This document shows, in pieces, positions 1 through 5,528 of a stretch of 7,694 bases of DNA (position 1 is its first letter; every line of letters begins with the position of its first letter). The position numbers and the translations under genes were made by a program. A model generated the notes under the pieces. It saw only the letters and a program-made list of their open reading frames with translations, was not told the origin of the DNA and did no database searches. Source of the DNA: Acidobacteriota bacterium (lineage in GTDB: Bacteria; Acidobacteriota; Terriglobia; Terriglobales; Acidobacteriaceae); NCBI GenBank assembly GCA_003225655.1, contig QIAW01000005.1, positions 1-7,694 on the forward strand, read 5' to 3'.

Positions 1-188
1 TCTCGCGGCAAGGCATGTATGGTAGTGAAAGGATGCCTTTTTCTTATGGTTGCTGAGTGAAATCTTCACTGCAAAAAAATATTCAGGAAATGCCTTGATA
101 TAGTATGGGCGACCCTAACGTTCTCGGGGTCCTTCGACTCGGCGCAAGCGCCTCGCTCAGGATGACAGTACAATAAAAAATACCATCC
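1..188. other. Intergenic region before the first gene
   Basis: No convincing gene is visible here. One forward frame is open from base 1 to a TGA at 58-60 and could be the last codons of an upstream gene, but the peptide resembles nothing I know. The stretch holds a dispersed repeat (126-167) and a -10-like TACAAT at 169-174, just before the ATG at 189. Confidence 0.5.
126..167. repeat. Dispersed palindromic repeat, 'CHPER..SKDP' type
   Basis: The segment runs from GGGGTCCTTCGACTC to CGCTCAGGATGACA and has a perfect hairpin core, GGCGC-AA-GCGCC, at 141-152. The outer CCT and AGG can also pair. Read on the minus strand it spells a peptide beginning CHPERGACAESKDPE. From memory, this kind of string recurs as a spurious translation of a REP-like element in many soil-bacterial genomes. 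The copy lies directly upstream of the first gene. The hairpin is seen in the sequence; membership of a dispersed family is recall and needs a genome search. Confidence 0.6.
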
Positions 189-527
189 ATGATCTATGTA
201 CTCTGGCAGTTCCGCGTCAAGCCGGAAAAAACTGAACAGTTCGAGCGCGACTATGGGCCTGAAGGCATATGGGCACAACTCTTCCGGCGCAGTCCGCGCT
301 ACGAGCGCACCTCATTGCTGCGCGACCCGTCGCAGGAGGCCAGCTACATTGTCATCGACATCTGGCAGGATGAGGGGTCGTATCACGCCTTCAAGAAAGA
401 ATTCCACGTCGACTACCAGAGACTTGACCGCGAGTGTGAAGCGCTGACTGTAGAAGAGAAGCCGCTGGGAATTTTTGATGCAGTTACCGGTTCTCAGTTC
501 CCAGTTCCGAGTGCGCAAAAATCCTAA
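189..527 (+). CDS. Antibiotic biosynthesis monooxygenase-like (dimeric alpha/beta barrel) protein
   Basis: This is a 112-residue soluble protein of the ferredoxin-like dimeric alpha/beta-barrel type. The first strand is MIYVLWQFRV. Next come a helix (EKTEQFERDYGPEG), the conserved-looking stretch WAQLFRRSPRYERTSLLRD (29-46), a second strand pair (SYIVIDIW, 52-59), the helix SYHAFKKEF (64-72), and a final region ending near GIFDA at residue 98. I recognise the pattern as an uncharacterised ABM-domain protein; the substrate is unknown. There is no signal peptide or membrane segment. Residues 98-107 are encoded by a heptamer repeat (481-508), so the C-terminal tail is probably an add-on rather than part of the fold. 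No Shine-Dalgarno sequence precedes the ATG at 189. TACAAT at 169-174 is a possible -10, which would give a very short leader. The gene is convergent with treZ, with no functional link evident. Confidence 0.8.
   Translation: MIYVLWQFRVKPEKTEQFERDYGPEGIWAQLFRRSPRYERTSLLRDPSQEASYIVIDIWQDEGSYHAFKKEFHVDYQRLDRECEALTVEEKPLGIFDAVTGSQFPVPSAQKS
481..508. repeat. Heptamer tandem repeat (CAGTTNN x4)
   Basis: There are four consecutive 7-bp units: CAGTTAC (481-487), CGGTTCT (488-494), CAGTTCC (495-501) and CAGTTCC (502-508). They lie inside the last codons of the ABM-like gene and encode most of its tail. The 7-bp phase matches repeats at 2584, 3167, 6354 and 6883 in this window. Confidence 0.75.
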
Positions 528-552
528 AACAGCTTCAAGTTGCAAACACGAG

Positions 553-581
553 AACTGCCGAGGACGGCTGTACTACTATGA
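553..581. repeat. Dispersed repeat, 'VAQPPSAV'-like
   Basis: The sequence AACTGCCGAGGACGGCTGTA with its flank contains a short stem, GCCG-AGGA-CGGC. From memory it is close to an intergenic repeat whose minus-strand translation reads VAQPPSAV in many acidobacterial and planctomycete assemblies. It lies 25 bp after the stop codon of the ABM-like gene. Family membership is recall only. Confidence 0.4.
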
Positions 582-661
582 GTCAAATTCTTTCTCTCCC
601 GCGACGATTTTCACAGGGGCCAGGGTTGCAGGGCTGAAGCCGAATCTTTAAAGACGCTGAC

Positions 662-691
662 GGCACGACTCCGCTTCGCTAAAGTCGTGCC
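662..691. terminator. Perfect 9-bp hairpin between convergent genes (repeat or bidirectional terminator)
   Basis: GGCACGACT (662-670) pairs perfectly with AGTCGTGCC (683-691) across a 12-base loop. It lies between the ABM-like gene (ends 527, +) and treZ (ends 770, -), a place where a bidirectional terminator would work. There is no T-run directly after either arm, so intrinsic termination is uncertain. The unit followed by CTGATACAAA also resembles, from memory, a dispersed acidobacterial palindromic repeat. Apart from the repeats, the 528-769 gap shows no gene. Confidence 0.5.
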
Positions 692-769
692 CTGATACAA
701 ACCACAGGCTGAAAACATCTATTTACGGCTTGCCGCGTTGCGCCACACATTCAATTTGCACTGCCCTGA

Positions 770-2536
770 TCAGACGAGCGTATAGACGGTGACGGCGCAT
801 CCTTCATCATCATTCCACGCATCATCATTCCACAGCGCCAGGCGCCAATTTTTACCCGGAGTCCATTGGCGCTGTGAGGGCACGAACTCGGCCAGCACCT
901 GGATTTTCGGCTCCCTCGCCGACACCTGCATGAGGATGGAATGCTCGTCGATGAGTTCTGCTCTGCATGTCCTCTCGCCCGGCAACACGCAGCGTTTGCG
1001 CAAGTCGATGAGCGCGCGGTACCAGCGCAGCATCTCGTTACCTTCGCCGGTGAGGTTCCAGCGCAACTTGGAACGCTCGAAAGAGGCCGGGTCTTGCGGA
1101 TCGGGGAGATCAGCGCCAGCCAAGTCTTCAAATTCCTTCTTGCGGCCTTCGCCGACGGCGTGCGCCAGTGCGGGGTCGCCGTAGCTGGTGAAATAGAGAA
1201 ACGGGGCGCTCTCGTCGTATTCTTCGCCCATGAAGAGCAATGGCGTGTGGGGCGCGAGCATCATGAGGGCCGCAGCCGCTTTGCGCATTCCGATAGGAAC
1301 GAGTTGACTCCAACGCTCGCCCTGGGCGCGATTGCCCACTTGATCGTGGTTCTGCAGGCAGATTACGTGCGATTCCATGGGTAAGCCGGCCGAAGAGGTC
1401 CCACGAGTTTTGTTCCAATAGCTGAAAAATTCGCCCTGGAAGACAAACCCTTCGTTGAGTGCGCGCACGATCTGGCTGAGATCGCCGAAATCCTGGTAGT
1501 AACGCTGGCGCTCGCCGGTGAGCGCGGCATGCATGGCGTGGTGGAAATCGTCGCTCCACTGGGCATCGAGTCCGTAACCGCGGCTGGTGGCCGGACGTAT
1601 TAACCGGGCATCGTTTTCATCGGTCTCCGCGATTACACTAACGGCGCGGCCGAGCTCACGGGCAAGGGATTGAACTTCACCCTGAACTTCGGCCAGGATG
1701 TGGCGTTGAGAGTCATCTTGAATGGTTTGGATGGCATCGAGGCGCAGGCCGTCGAGGTGGTACTCGCGAATCCAGTAGAGCGCATTCTCTACAAAATAGC
1801 GGCGCACACCCTCGCTGCCCTGGTCGTCGTAGTTGATTGCCTCACCCCACGGCGTCTGGTGGCGCGCGGTAAAGTAGGGACCAAAGGCGCGCAGGTAATT
1901 GCCCTCGTGGCCAAGATGGTTGTAGACCACGTCGAGAATCACGCCCAGGCCAATGCGATGGGCGGCATCGACGAGCCGCTTGAGACCGCTCGGACCGCCG
2001 TAGCTGGCCTGCACGGCGTAGGGCGAGACGCCGTCATACCCCCAGTTGCGCTCCCCGGGAAACGCTGCCACCGGCATCAACTCGATCACCGTGACGCCGA
2101 GATCATATTTGAGATATTCAAGACGCTCGATCACGCCGTCGAATGTTCCTTTCGGCGTGAAGGTACCTACGTGCAGCTCGTAGACAATGTAATCAGCGAG
2201 CGGCAACCCGCGCCAAAAGTCGCCGGACCAGGTGAAATCTTCGGGATCGACAATCTCAGTAGGGCCATGCACGCCCTCGGGCAAAAGGCGCGAAACGGGA
2301 TCGGGAACCGGCTTGTGCCCTTCAGGAAGGTAGAAGTATCGATCGCCGCCGCGCGCGGGAACGATGAGTGAAAAGTAGCCGCCTGGCTCCGGCGTCATCA
2401 CATGATCGCCGCCCCTGATCAGACGCAAGCCCATCTGCCGGACGCCCGGCGCCCACACGCGAAAATGGCAGGTGTCATTGGCCAGCGATGATGCGCCGTT
2501 CATAGTAGAGAGTGTAGTTTGGGTTGCAAGTGTCAC
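770..2536 (-). CDS. treZ: Malto-oligosyltrehalose trehalohydrolase
   Basis: TreZ hydrolyses the alpha-1,4 bond next to the terminal trehalosyl unit of maltooligosyltrehalose and releases trehalose. It is the second step of the TreY-TreZ route from glycogen or maltodextrin, in the cytoplasm. The 588 residues fit the family (roughly 560-600). An N-terminal CBM48-like beta domain comes first (FRVWAPG, 25-31). The GH13 barrel follows, with VYELHVGTFTPKGTFDG (118-134), ELMPVAAFPGERNWGYDGV (152-170) and ILDVVYNHLG (200-209). The catalytic nucleophile is Asp267 in DGLRLDA, the acid/base is Glu304 in VIAETDEND, and the transition-state Asp is Asp398 in LQNHDQVGNR. PLLFMGEEYDESAPFLYFTSY (432-452) is also typical. 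The frame opens with GTG at 2536; an ATG at 2503 (residue 12) is an equally plausible start, and neither has a clear Shine-Dalgarno sequence. No treY or treX lies in the window, so this gene stands alone, divergent from maf. Confidence 0.96.
   Translation of the reverse strand: MTLATQTTLSTMNGASSLANDTCHFRVWAPGVRQMGLRLIRGGDHVMTPEPGGYFSLIVPARGGDRYFYLPEGHKPVPDPVSRLLPEGVHGPTEIVDPEDFTWSGDFWRGLPLADYIVYELHVGTFTPKGTFDGVIERLEYLKYDLGVTVIELMPVAAFPGERNWGYDGVSPYAVQASYGGPSGLKRLVDAAHRIGLGVILDVVYNHLGHEGNYLRAFGPYFTARHQTPWGEAINYDDQGSEGVRRYFVENALYWIREYHLDGLRLDAIQTIQDDSQRHILAEVQGEVQSLARELGRAVSVIAETDENDARLIRPATSRGYGLDAQWSDDFHHAMHAALTGERQRYYQDFGDLSQIVRALNEGFVFQGEFFSYWNKTRGTSSAGLPMESHVICLQNHDQVGNRAQGERWSQLVPIGMRKAAAALMMLAPHTPLLFMGEEYDESAPFLYFTSYGDPALAHAVGEGRKKEFEDLAGADLPDPQDPASFERSKLRWNLTGEGNEMLRWYRALIDLRKRCVLPGERTCRAELIDEHSILMQVSAREPKIQVLAEFVPSQRQWTPGKNWRLALWNDDAWNDDEGCAVTVYTLV
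805..834. repeat. 15-bp tandem duplication at the 3' end of treZ
   Basis: Two adjacent units, CATCATCATTCCACG (805-819) and CATCATCATTCCACA (820-834), differ by one base. On the treZ strand they encode WNDDA followed by WNDDE, at residues 569-578 in the C-terminal beta domain. The frame is kept, so it looks like a recent slippage duplication in a tolerant loop. Confidence 0.85.
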
Positions 2537-2582
2537 CTTGATGAGACGAAGGAAGCGGGCTTATTGGATGCTTGAACAAAGC

Positions 2583-2609
2583 AGCTCCAAGCCCCAAGGC
2601 CAAGCCCCC
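2583..2609. repeat. Heptamer repeat GCTCCAA type, upstream of treZ
   Basis: The units GCTCCAA (2584-2590) and GCCCCAA (2591-2597) are followed by degenerate GGCCAA and GCCCCC. They share the GCTCCAA unit with the repeats flanking the ORF at 6406. This copy lies in the divergent gap between treZ (start 2536) and maf (start 2733). Confidence 0.6.
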
Positions 2610-2692
2610 TCATTCATTGTCCAAGATCGTTGAGGGCTGGCGTCGGGCCGGCAGAATTCGGAAAACCGCGATGATGTGGCTTTTCAAGCCTG

Positions 2693-2720
2693 TTCACATC
2701 TGCTCAAAAACAGCTATAGT
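2693..2720 (+). promoter_or_regulatory. Candidate sigma70-type promoter of maf
   Basis: TTCACA (2693-2698) and TATAGT (2715-2720) are separated by 16 bp; each has one mismatch to consensus. Transcription would start near 2727, only about six bases before the ATG at 2733. This argues for the 2733 start rather than the upstream ATG at 2676, and for a nearly leaderless mRNA. It is a pattern match only. Confidence 0.4.
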
Positions 2721-2732
2721 TTCGATAAGTCG

Positions 2733-3416
2733 ATGATCGAAGAAAAATCAACTCTGGTTCTGGCCTCTGCTTCGCCACGGCGTAGCGAATTACTGCGCAA
2801 TGCGGGAATCCCTTGTGTAGTCCAGCCGGCGCATGTGGATGAAACTATGCTGCCGGGCGAGGCGCCTGAGGTCTATGCAAAACGCCTGGCGCTGGAAAAG
2901 GCGCGGGCGGTGTTTCGCCAGAATCCGCAGCAAAGGATTCTCGGTGCAGATACGATCGTGGTGGTTGACGCTGAAGTGCTGGGCAAACCGCGTGACCCCG
3001 CGGATGCCGCGCGCATGTTGCGGATGCTCTCGGGAAGATCGCACTGGGTGATTACCGCAGTATGTATCATTTATCCGCTGGCACAATCGCATCCGCCACA
3101 ACCGCATCCGCCGACGCGATCGGAAACCAGTATTGCCAATCGCGAAGCTCGAAATTCACAAATATCCGAAACTCGAAACTCCAAACTTGAAAGCGTTTTT
3201 GAAGACGTGCGCAGCGAGAGCACCGAGGTATGGATGTGCCAACTTGAGGAAGAGGAAATTCGGGATTACATCTCGAGCGGCGAGCCCATGGACAAGGCCG
3301 GCGCCTATGCCATACAGGGAATCGCCTCGCGCTGGATCTGGAAGATTGTAGGCTGCTACTTCAACGTGGTGGGATTGCCGGTACCGCTGGTCTACAGGAT
3401 GTTGCAGGAAAACTAG
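2733..3416 (+). CDS. maf: Maf-family nucleotide pyrophosphatase with an internal insertion
   Basis: Maf proteins hydrolyse non-canonical or excess nucleoside triphosphates (dTTP/UTP or m7GTP, by subgroup) to monophosphates and pyrophosphate, as house-cleaning enzymes historically linked to septum formation. Diagnostic motifs are LVLASASPRRSELL (8-21), GADTIVVVD (71-79, catalytic Asp73), LGKPRD (83-88), GEPMDKAGAYAIQG (183-196) and NVVGLPVPLV (211-220). The start was set at ATG 2733 because homologous sequence begins there and a candidate promoter lies inside the longer frame that opens at ATG 2676. At 227 residues it is longer than the usual 190-200. The excess lies between VITAVCII (106-113) and STEVW (163-167), where about 38 extra, Pro/Ser/Asn-rich residues are encoded by repeat-like, AT-richer DNA. 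All recognised motifs are intact on both sides, so the enzyme may still fold with an extended loop. The subgroup (YhdE or YceF type) is not resolved. Confidence 0.92.
   Translation: MIEEKSTLVLASASPRRSELLRNAGIPCVVQPAHVDETMLPGEAPEVYAKRLALEKARAVFRQNPQQRILGADTIVVVDAEVLGKPRDPADAARMLRMLSGRSHWVITAVCIIYPLAQSHPPQPHPPTRSETSIANREARNSQISETRNSKLESVFEDVRSESTEVWMCQLEEEEIRDYISSGEPMDKAGAYAIQGIASRWIWKIVGCYFNVVGLPVPLVYRMLQEN
3088..3112. repeat. Short direct repeat inside maf (CGCATCCGCC x2)
   Basis: CGCATCCGCC occurs at 3088-3097 and again at 3103-3112, 15 bp apart and therefore in frame. It encodes the HPPQPHPP stretch, the first half of the extra segment in Maf. Confidence 0.75.
3147..3193. repeat. Heptamer repeat element embedded in maf
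   Basis: Three 7-bp units follow one another: CGAAACT (3167-3173), CGAAACT (3174-3180) and CCAAACT (3181-3187). They are preceded by GCTCGAAATTCAC (3147-3159) and followed by TGAAAG. Shifted in phase they read ACTCGAA, ACTCCAA, ACTTGAA, close to the GCTCCAA units at 6354 and 2584. The surrounding 3121-3190 is about 44% GC by hand count. It encodes NREARNSQISETRNSKLES, which has no counterpart in ordinary Maf proteins. Confidence 0.7.
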
Positions 3417-3434
3417 CTCCTAGCTGTAAGAAAT

Positions 3435-3482
3435 CCAGAACGATTCAGCATTTTGCTTGCTGGCAAGCTGAAACAATTCTGG
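3435..3482. terminator. Nested hairpin between convergent maf and tatA
   Basis: Two nested perfect stems pair CCAGAA (3435-3440) with TTCTGG (3477-3482), and TTCAGC (3444-3449) with GCTGAA (3467-3472). An inner TTGC/GCAA pairing is also possible. The structure sits exactly in the 76-bp gap between the maf stop (3416) and the tatA stop (3493), as expected for a shared bidirectional terminator. No clean T-tract follows on either strand, so the termination mechanism is inferred. Confidence 0.55.
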
Positions 3483-3492
3483 AAATGAACTT

Positions 3493-3663
3493 CTACTTCT
3501 TTTCGCCGGGCTGTTGGTCGCCTTCACGCATTCCGCTCTTGAAATTGCGGATGCCCTCTCCCAATCCCTTGCCGATATCGGCAATCTTGCTGGGTCCAAA
3601 GATGATCAGGGCGATCACAAGAATTATAAGAAGTTCAGGAAGTCCTAATTTACCGCCAAACAT
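3493..3663 (-). CDS. tatA: Sec-independent protein translocase subunit TatA/TatE, short form
   Basis: TatA forms the membrane-thinning or pore component of the twin-arginine system, which exports folded proteins together with TatC. The 56-residue product begins MFGGKLGLPELLIILVIALI, a single N-terminal transmembrane helix (about residues 8-22). The family hinge FGPSKIADIGKGLGEGIRNF (23-42) then leads into the amphipathic helix, and a short charged tail ends in GEKK. The Phe-Gly pair and the GKGLGEG pattern are diagnostic. It is shorter than most TatA proteins (60-90) because the acidic C-terminal tail is reduced, which is usually tolerated. A good Shine-Dalgarno sequence, GGAGGA (3667-3672), lies just upstream of the ATG. 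No tatB or tatC is in the window, as is common for scattered tatA genes. It follows the M20 gene on the same strand after 110 bp, with its own candidate promoter. Confidence 0.93.
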   Translation of the reverse strand: MFGGKLGLPELLIILVIALIIFGPSKIADIGKGLGEGIRNFKSGMREGDQQPGEKK

Positions 3664-3727
3664 GAATCCTCCACACTAGCGGCTGAAAAACTACACTTTC
3701 ACAGCAGCATCACACCAGTGAATTCTT

Positions 3728-3736
3728 ATTGTAACA
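3728..3736 (-). promoter_or_regulatory. Candidate extended -10 promoter of tatA
   Basis: On the minus strand the sequence TGTTACAAT matches an extended -10 element (TGn followed by a TATAAT-like hexamer with one mismatch). No good -35 is visible. A start near 3721 would leave a leader of about 58 bases before the tatA ATG at 3663, containing the GGAGGA ribosome-binding site. It lies in the gap after the peptidase stop. It is a pattern match only. Confidence 0.35.
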
Positions 3737-3773
3737 CTTGCGTCAGTAGAAACACGGCGGAAAAGCAATAGTT

Positions 3774-4940
3774 TCAGACGGAGGCTATTAACCCCGCCAG
3801 CAGAGCGGAGCGGCGGGGCAGCTCGTGGATGAGCACGGATTCATTGGCCGCATGGGGACCTTCTCCTACACCGCCCAAGCCATCGAGCGTTGGAATACCG
3901 AGCGCGGCCGTAAAGTTCCCGTCGGAGCCGCCCCCGGTCGAGGCTTCCTGCAGCTTCCATCCCATCTCCTGGGCCAGCTTTCGGGCAACGCCAAACCAGG
4001 CAGCAATTTGCGGGCTGCGCTCCAGCGGCGGGCGGTTGATGCCGCCGCTGACCTCTAATGTGCAGCGGCGATTATGCGGCTTAAGGCTGCGGAATTTCTT
4101 TTCCACCAGCGTGCCGTCGGCCAGCGTCTGGATGCGGACATCCACCTCAACTTCGGCCGCGGCCGCTACTACGTTGCTGCGGGTGCCGCCGCTGATCACC
4201 CCGGGATTGACGGTGAGACCGCGCTTTAGATTGGTAAATTTTTCAATCACGCCGATCTGGTAAGCCAATTCGGTGATGGCGCTGGCTCCGGCGCGAAAAT
4301 CCACACCCGCGTGTGAGGCCTTTCCGCTGACCTTCACCGTATAGTCGCCCACCCCTTTGCGCGCCGTCTTGAGCGCGCCGGCGAGCCCCTGGGAGGGTTC
4401 GAGCACGAAGACTACGTCTGATTTCCTGGCCAGCGATTCGGTAACGGGTCTGGATGACCCGCTGCCGACCTCTTCGTCGGTCACAATCAGCACGTCGACG
4501 TTGCCGGGAAGGTGGCCGTGAGTATCGCGCAGGGCGCGCAGGGCAAAGATCATTTGCACGATGCCGGCTTTCATATCGAGTACGCCCGGACCCCAGACGC
4601 GGCCATCGGCGACGCGGCTGGGCATGGAGCGAAGCGTGCCTAAGTCCCAGACGGTATCCATGTGTCCGAGCAAAAGGATGGCAGGTCTGCCGTCGTCTGA
4701 AGCCTTAAAACTGGCCTGCAAATGGTTGCCAAACCTCAACTGCCGATGAAAGGTGATTTGGGCGCCCATGCGGGCGAACTCTTCGGCGAGCGCATGGCCA
4801 AGGGAGTCTACGGCCTTTTTGCTGTGCGTGGGCGACTCGATTTCCACGAATTTCTGGACCAGCAATACCATCTCAGGCTCGCGCTGCCCGATGCGGGCCA
4901 GCAGCTCACGCACGCCCGATGCTTTTCCCGACGTGGACAT
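3774..4940 (-). CDS. M20 family metallopeptidase (carboxypeptidase G2-like)
   Basis: This is a dizinc exopeptidase of the M20A group, closest in motif layout to glutamate carboxypeptidase (CPG2), which removes C-terminal glutamate from peptides or folates. Predicted zinc and catalytic residues are His93 and Asp95 in LLGHMDTVW, the bridging Asp122 in GPGVLDMKAG, Glu156 (general base) and Glu157 in VTDEEVGS, Glu181 in VLEPS, and His363 in GEGPHAANES. The dimerisation domain sits between them, with KASHAG (207-212, His210) and NPGVISGGTRSNVVAA (245-260). GGGSDGNF (336-343) is also typical. At 388 residues it is full length. There is no signal peptide, so it is likely cytoplasmic, unlike the secreted Pseudomonas enzyme. 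The substrate is not determined by sequence. The ATG at 4940 has no clear Shine-Dalgarno sequence. It diverges from fabZ across 66 bp. Confidence 0.92.
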   Translation of the reverse strand: MSTSGKASGVRELLARIGQREPEMVLLVQKFVEIESPTHSKKAVDSLGHALAEEFARMGAQITFHRQLRFGNHLQASFKASDDGRPAILLLGHMDTVWDLGTLRSMPSRVADGRVWGPGVLDMKAGIVQMIFALRALRDTHGHLPGNVDVLIVTDEEVGSGSSRPVTESLARKSDVVFVLEPSQGLAGALKTARKGVGDYTVKVSGKASHAGVDFRAGASAITELAYQIGVIEKFTNLKRGLTVNPGVISGGTRSNVVAAAAEVEVDVRIQTLADGTLVEKKFRSLKPHNRRCTLEVSGGINRPPLERSPQIAAWFGVARKLAQEMGWKLQEASTGGGSDGNFTAALGIPTLDGLGGVGEGPHAANESVLIHELPRRSALLAGLIASV

Positions 4941-4978
4941 GGTTTCACAGCCTATCAGAAGGAAGCGGGCGAATACGT

Positions 4979-4984
4979 TATAAT
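4979..4984 (+). promoter_or_regulatory. Consensus -10 element (TATAAT) upstream of fabZ
   Basis: A perfect TATAAT hexamer lies 22 bp before the fabZ ATG at 5007, in the 66-bp divergent gap to the M20 peptidase gene. No -35 resembling TTGACA is found at 16-18 bp spacing (that stretch reads around CTATCAGAAGG). Transcription would begin near 4991, giving a leader of about 16 bases. The opposite strand reads TATAAC over the same positions. Confidence 0.4.
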
Positions 4985-5006
4985 TTTGGCCTCGAATCTA
5001 ATTGCA

Positions 5007-5528
5007 ATGGACGAAACACCCAACTCGATTGCCACAGCCGAAGCTGCCGCGCCCGCGGAGGCCACTGCTCCCGCTCCGCTGACGCTGGATATCCAGCAGA
5101 TCATGCGGATTATTCCCCACCGCTTCCCTTTCCTGCTGCTGGACCGCATTACTGAATTGCACCGCAAGAAGCGGATCGTAGCTATCAAGAATGTCACCAT
5201 CAACGAACCGTTTTTTCAAGGACACTTCCCGCAATATCCCATCATGCCGGGGGTGCTGGTGGTGGAGGCGATGGCCCAGGCGGGAGCTTTGCTGCTGCTG
5301 ATGGAAATTGAAGACCGCGCAAACAAGATCATGGTCTTCACCGGCATCGAGCGGGCCAAGTTCCGCAAGCCGGTCACGCCCGGGGACCAGCTTCGCATTG
5401 AGGTGGATGTGCTCGCCTTTCGCCGCACTGCCGGCAAGATCAGTTGCGGGGCTTATGTGGGCGACAAGCTGGCCTGCGAGGCCGTGCTGACCTGCCAGGT
5501 TGTGGACCGTCCCGCTGAGGCGCAATGA
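5007..5528 (+). CDS. fabZ: 3-hydroxyacyl-[acyl-carrier-protein] dehydratase FabZ
   Basis: FabZ dehydrates (R)-3-hydroxyacyl-ACP to trans-2-enoyl-ACP in type II fatty acid elongation, a cytoplasmic hotdog-fold enzyme. Family motifs are IIPHRFPFLLLDRI (35-48), then GHFPQYPIMPGVLVVEAMAQ (72-91) with catalytic His73 and Glu87, and a C-terminal half (KFRKPVTPGDQLRIEVDV) that closes the hotdog. The frame is open far upstream, but homology begins only near residue 27 and the earlier part is antisense to the peptidase gene, so the ATG at 5007 was chosen. This leaves a 173-residue protein with an Ala/Pro/Thr-rich N-terminal extension (about residues 9-25), longer than the usual 140-160. No Shine-Dalgarno sequence is visible, and a TATAAT lies at 4979. 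The stop overlaps the lpxA start by four bases. This is the classic pairing in which FabZ and LpxA draw on the same hydroxyacyl-ACP pool. Confidence 0.95.
   Translation: MDETPNSIATAEAAAPAEATAPAPLTLDIQQIMRIIPHRFPFLLLDRITELHRKKRIVAIKNVTINEPFFQGHFPQYPIMPGVLVVEAMAQAGALLLLMEIEDRANKIMVFTGIERAKFRKPVTPGDQLRIEVDVLAFRRTAGKISCGAYVGDKLACEAVLTCQVVDRPAEAQ

Noticed and set aside
66..278. Short reverse open frame containing CHPERGACAESKDPE
   Set aside because: This is the translation of a palindromic repeat plus antisense of the ABM-like gene, not a protein-coding gene.
1670..2371. Long forward open frame of 233 codons opposite treZ
   Set aside because: It lies wholly antisense to an unmistakable treZ with intact catalytic motifs; its translation shows no family motif and is a by-product of GC-rich codon use.
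2676..2732. Upstream ATG of maf adding 19 residues
   Set aside because: The added residues have no Maf homology, and a good -35/-10 pair lies inside this stretch, so it is probably not translated.
4722..5006. Upstream extension of the fabZ frame as a fusion domain
   Set aside because: The 95 codons are antisense to the peptidase gene and contain no domain; the TATAAT at 4979 and ATG at 5007 fit a separate start.
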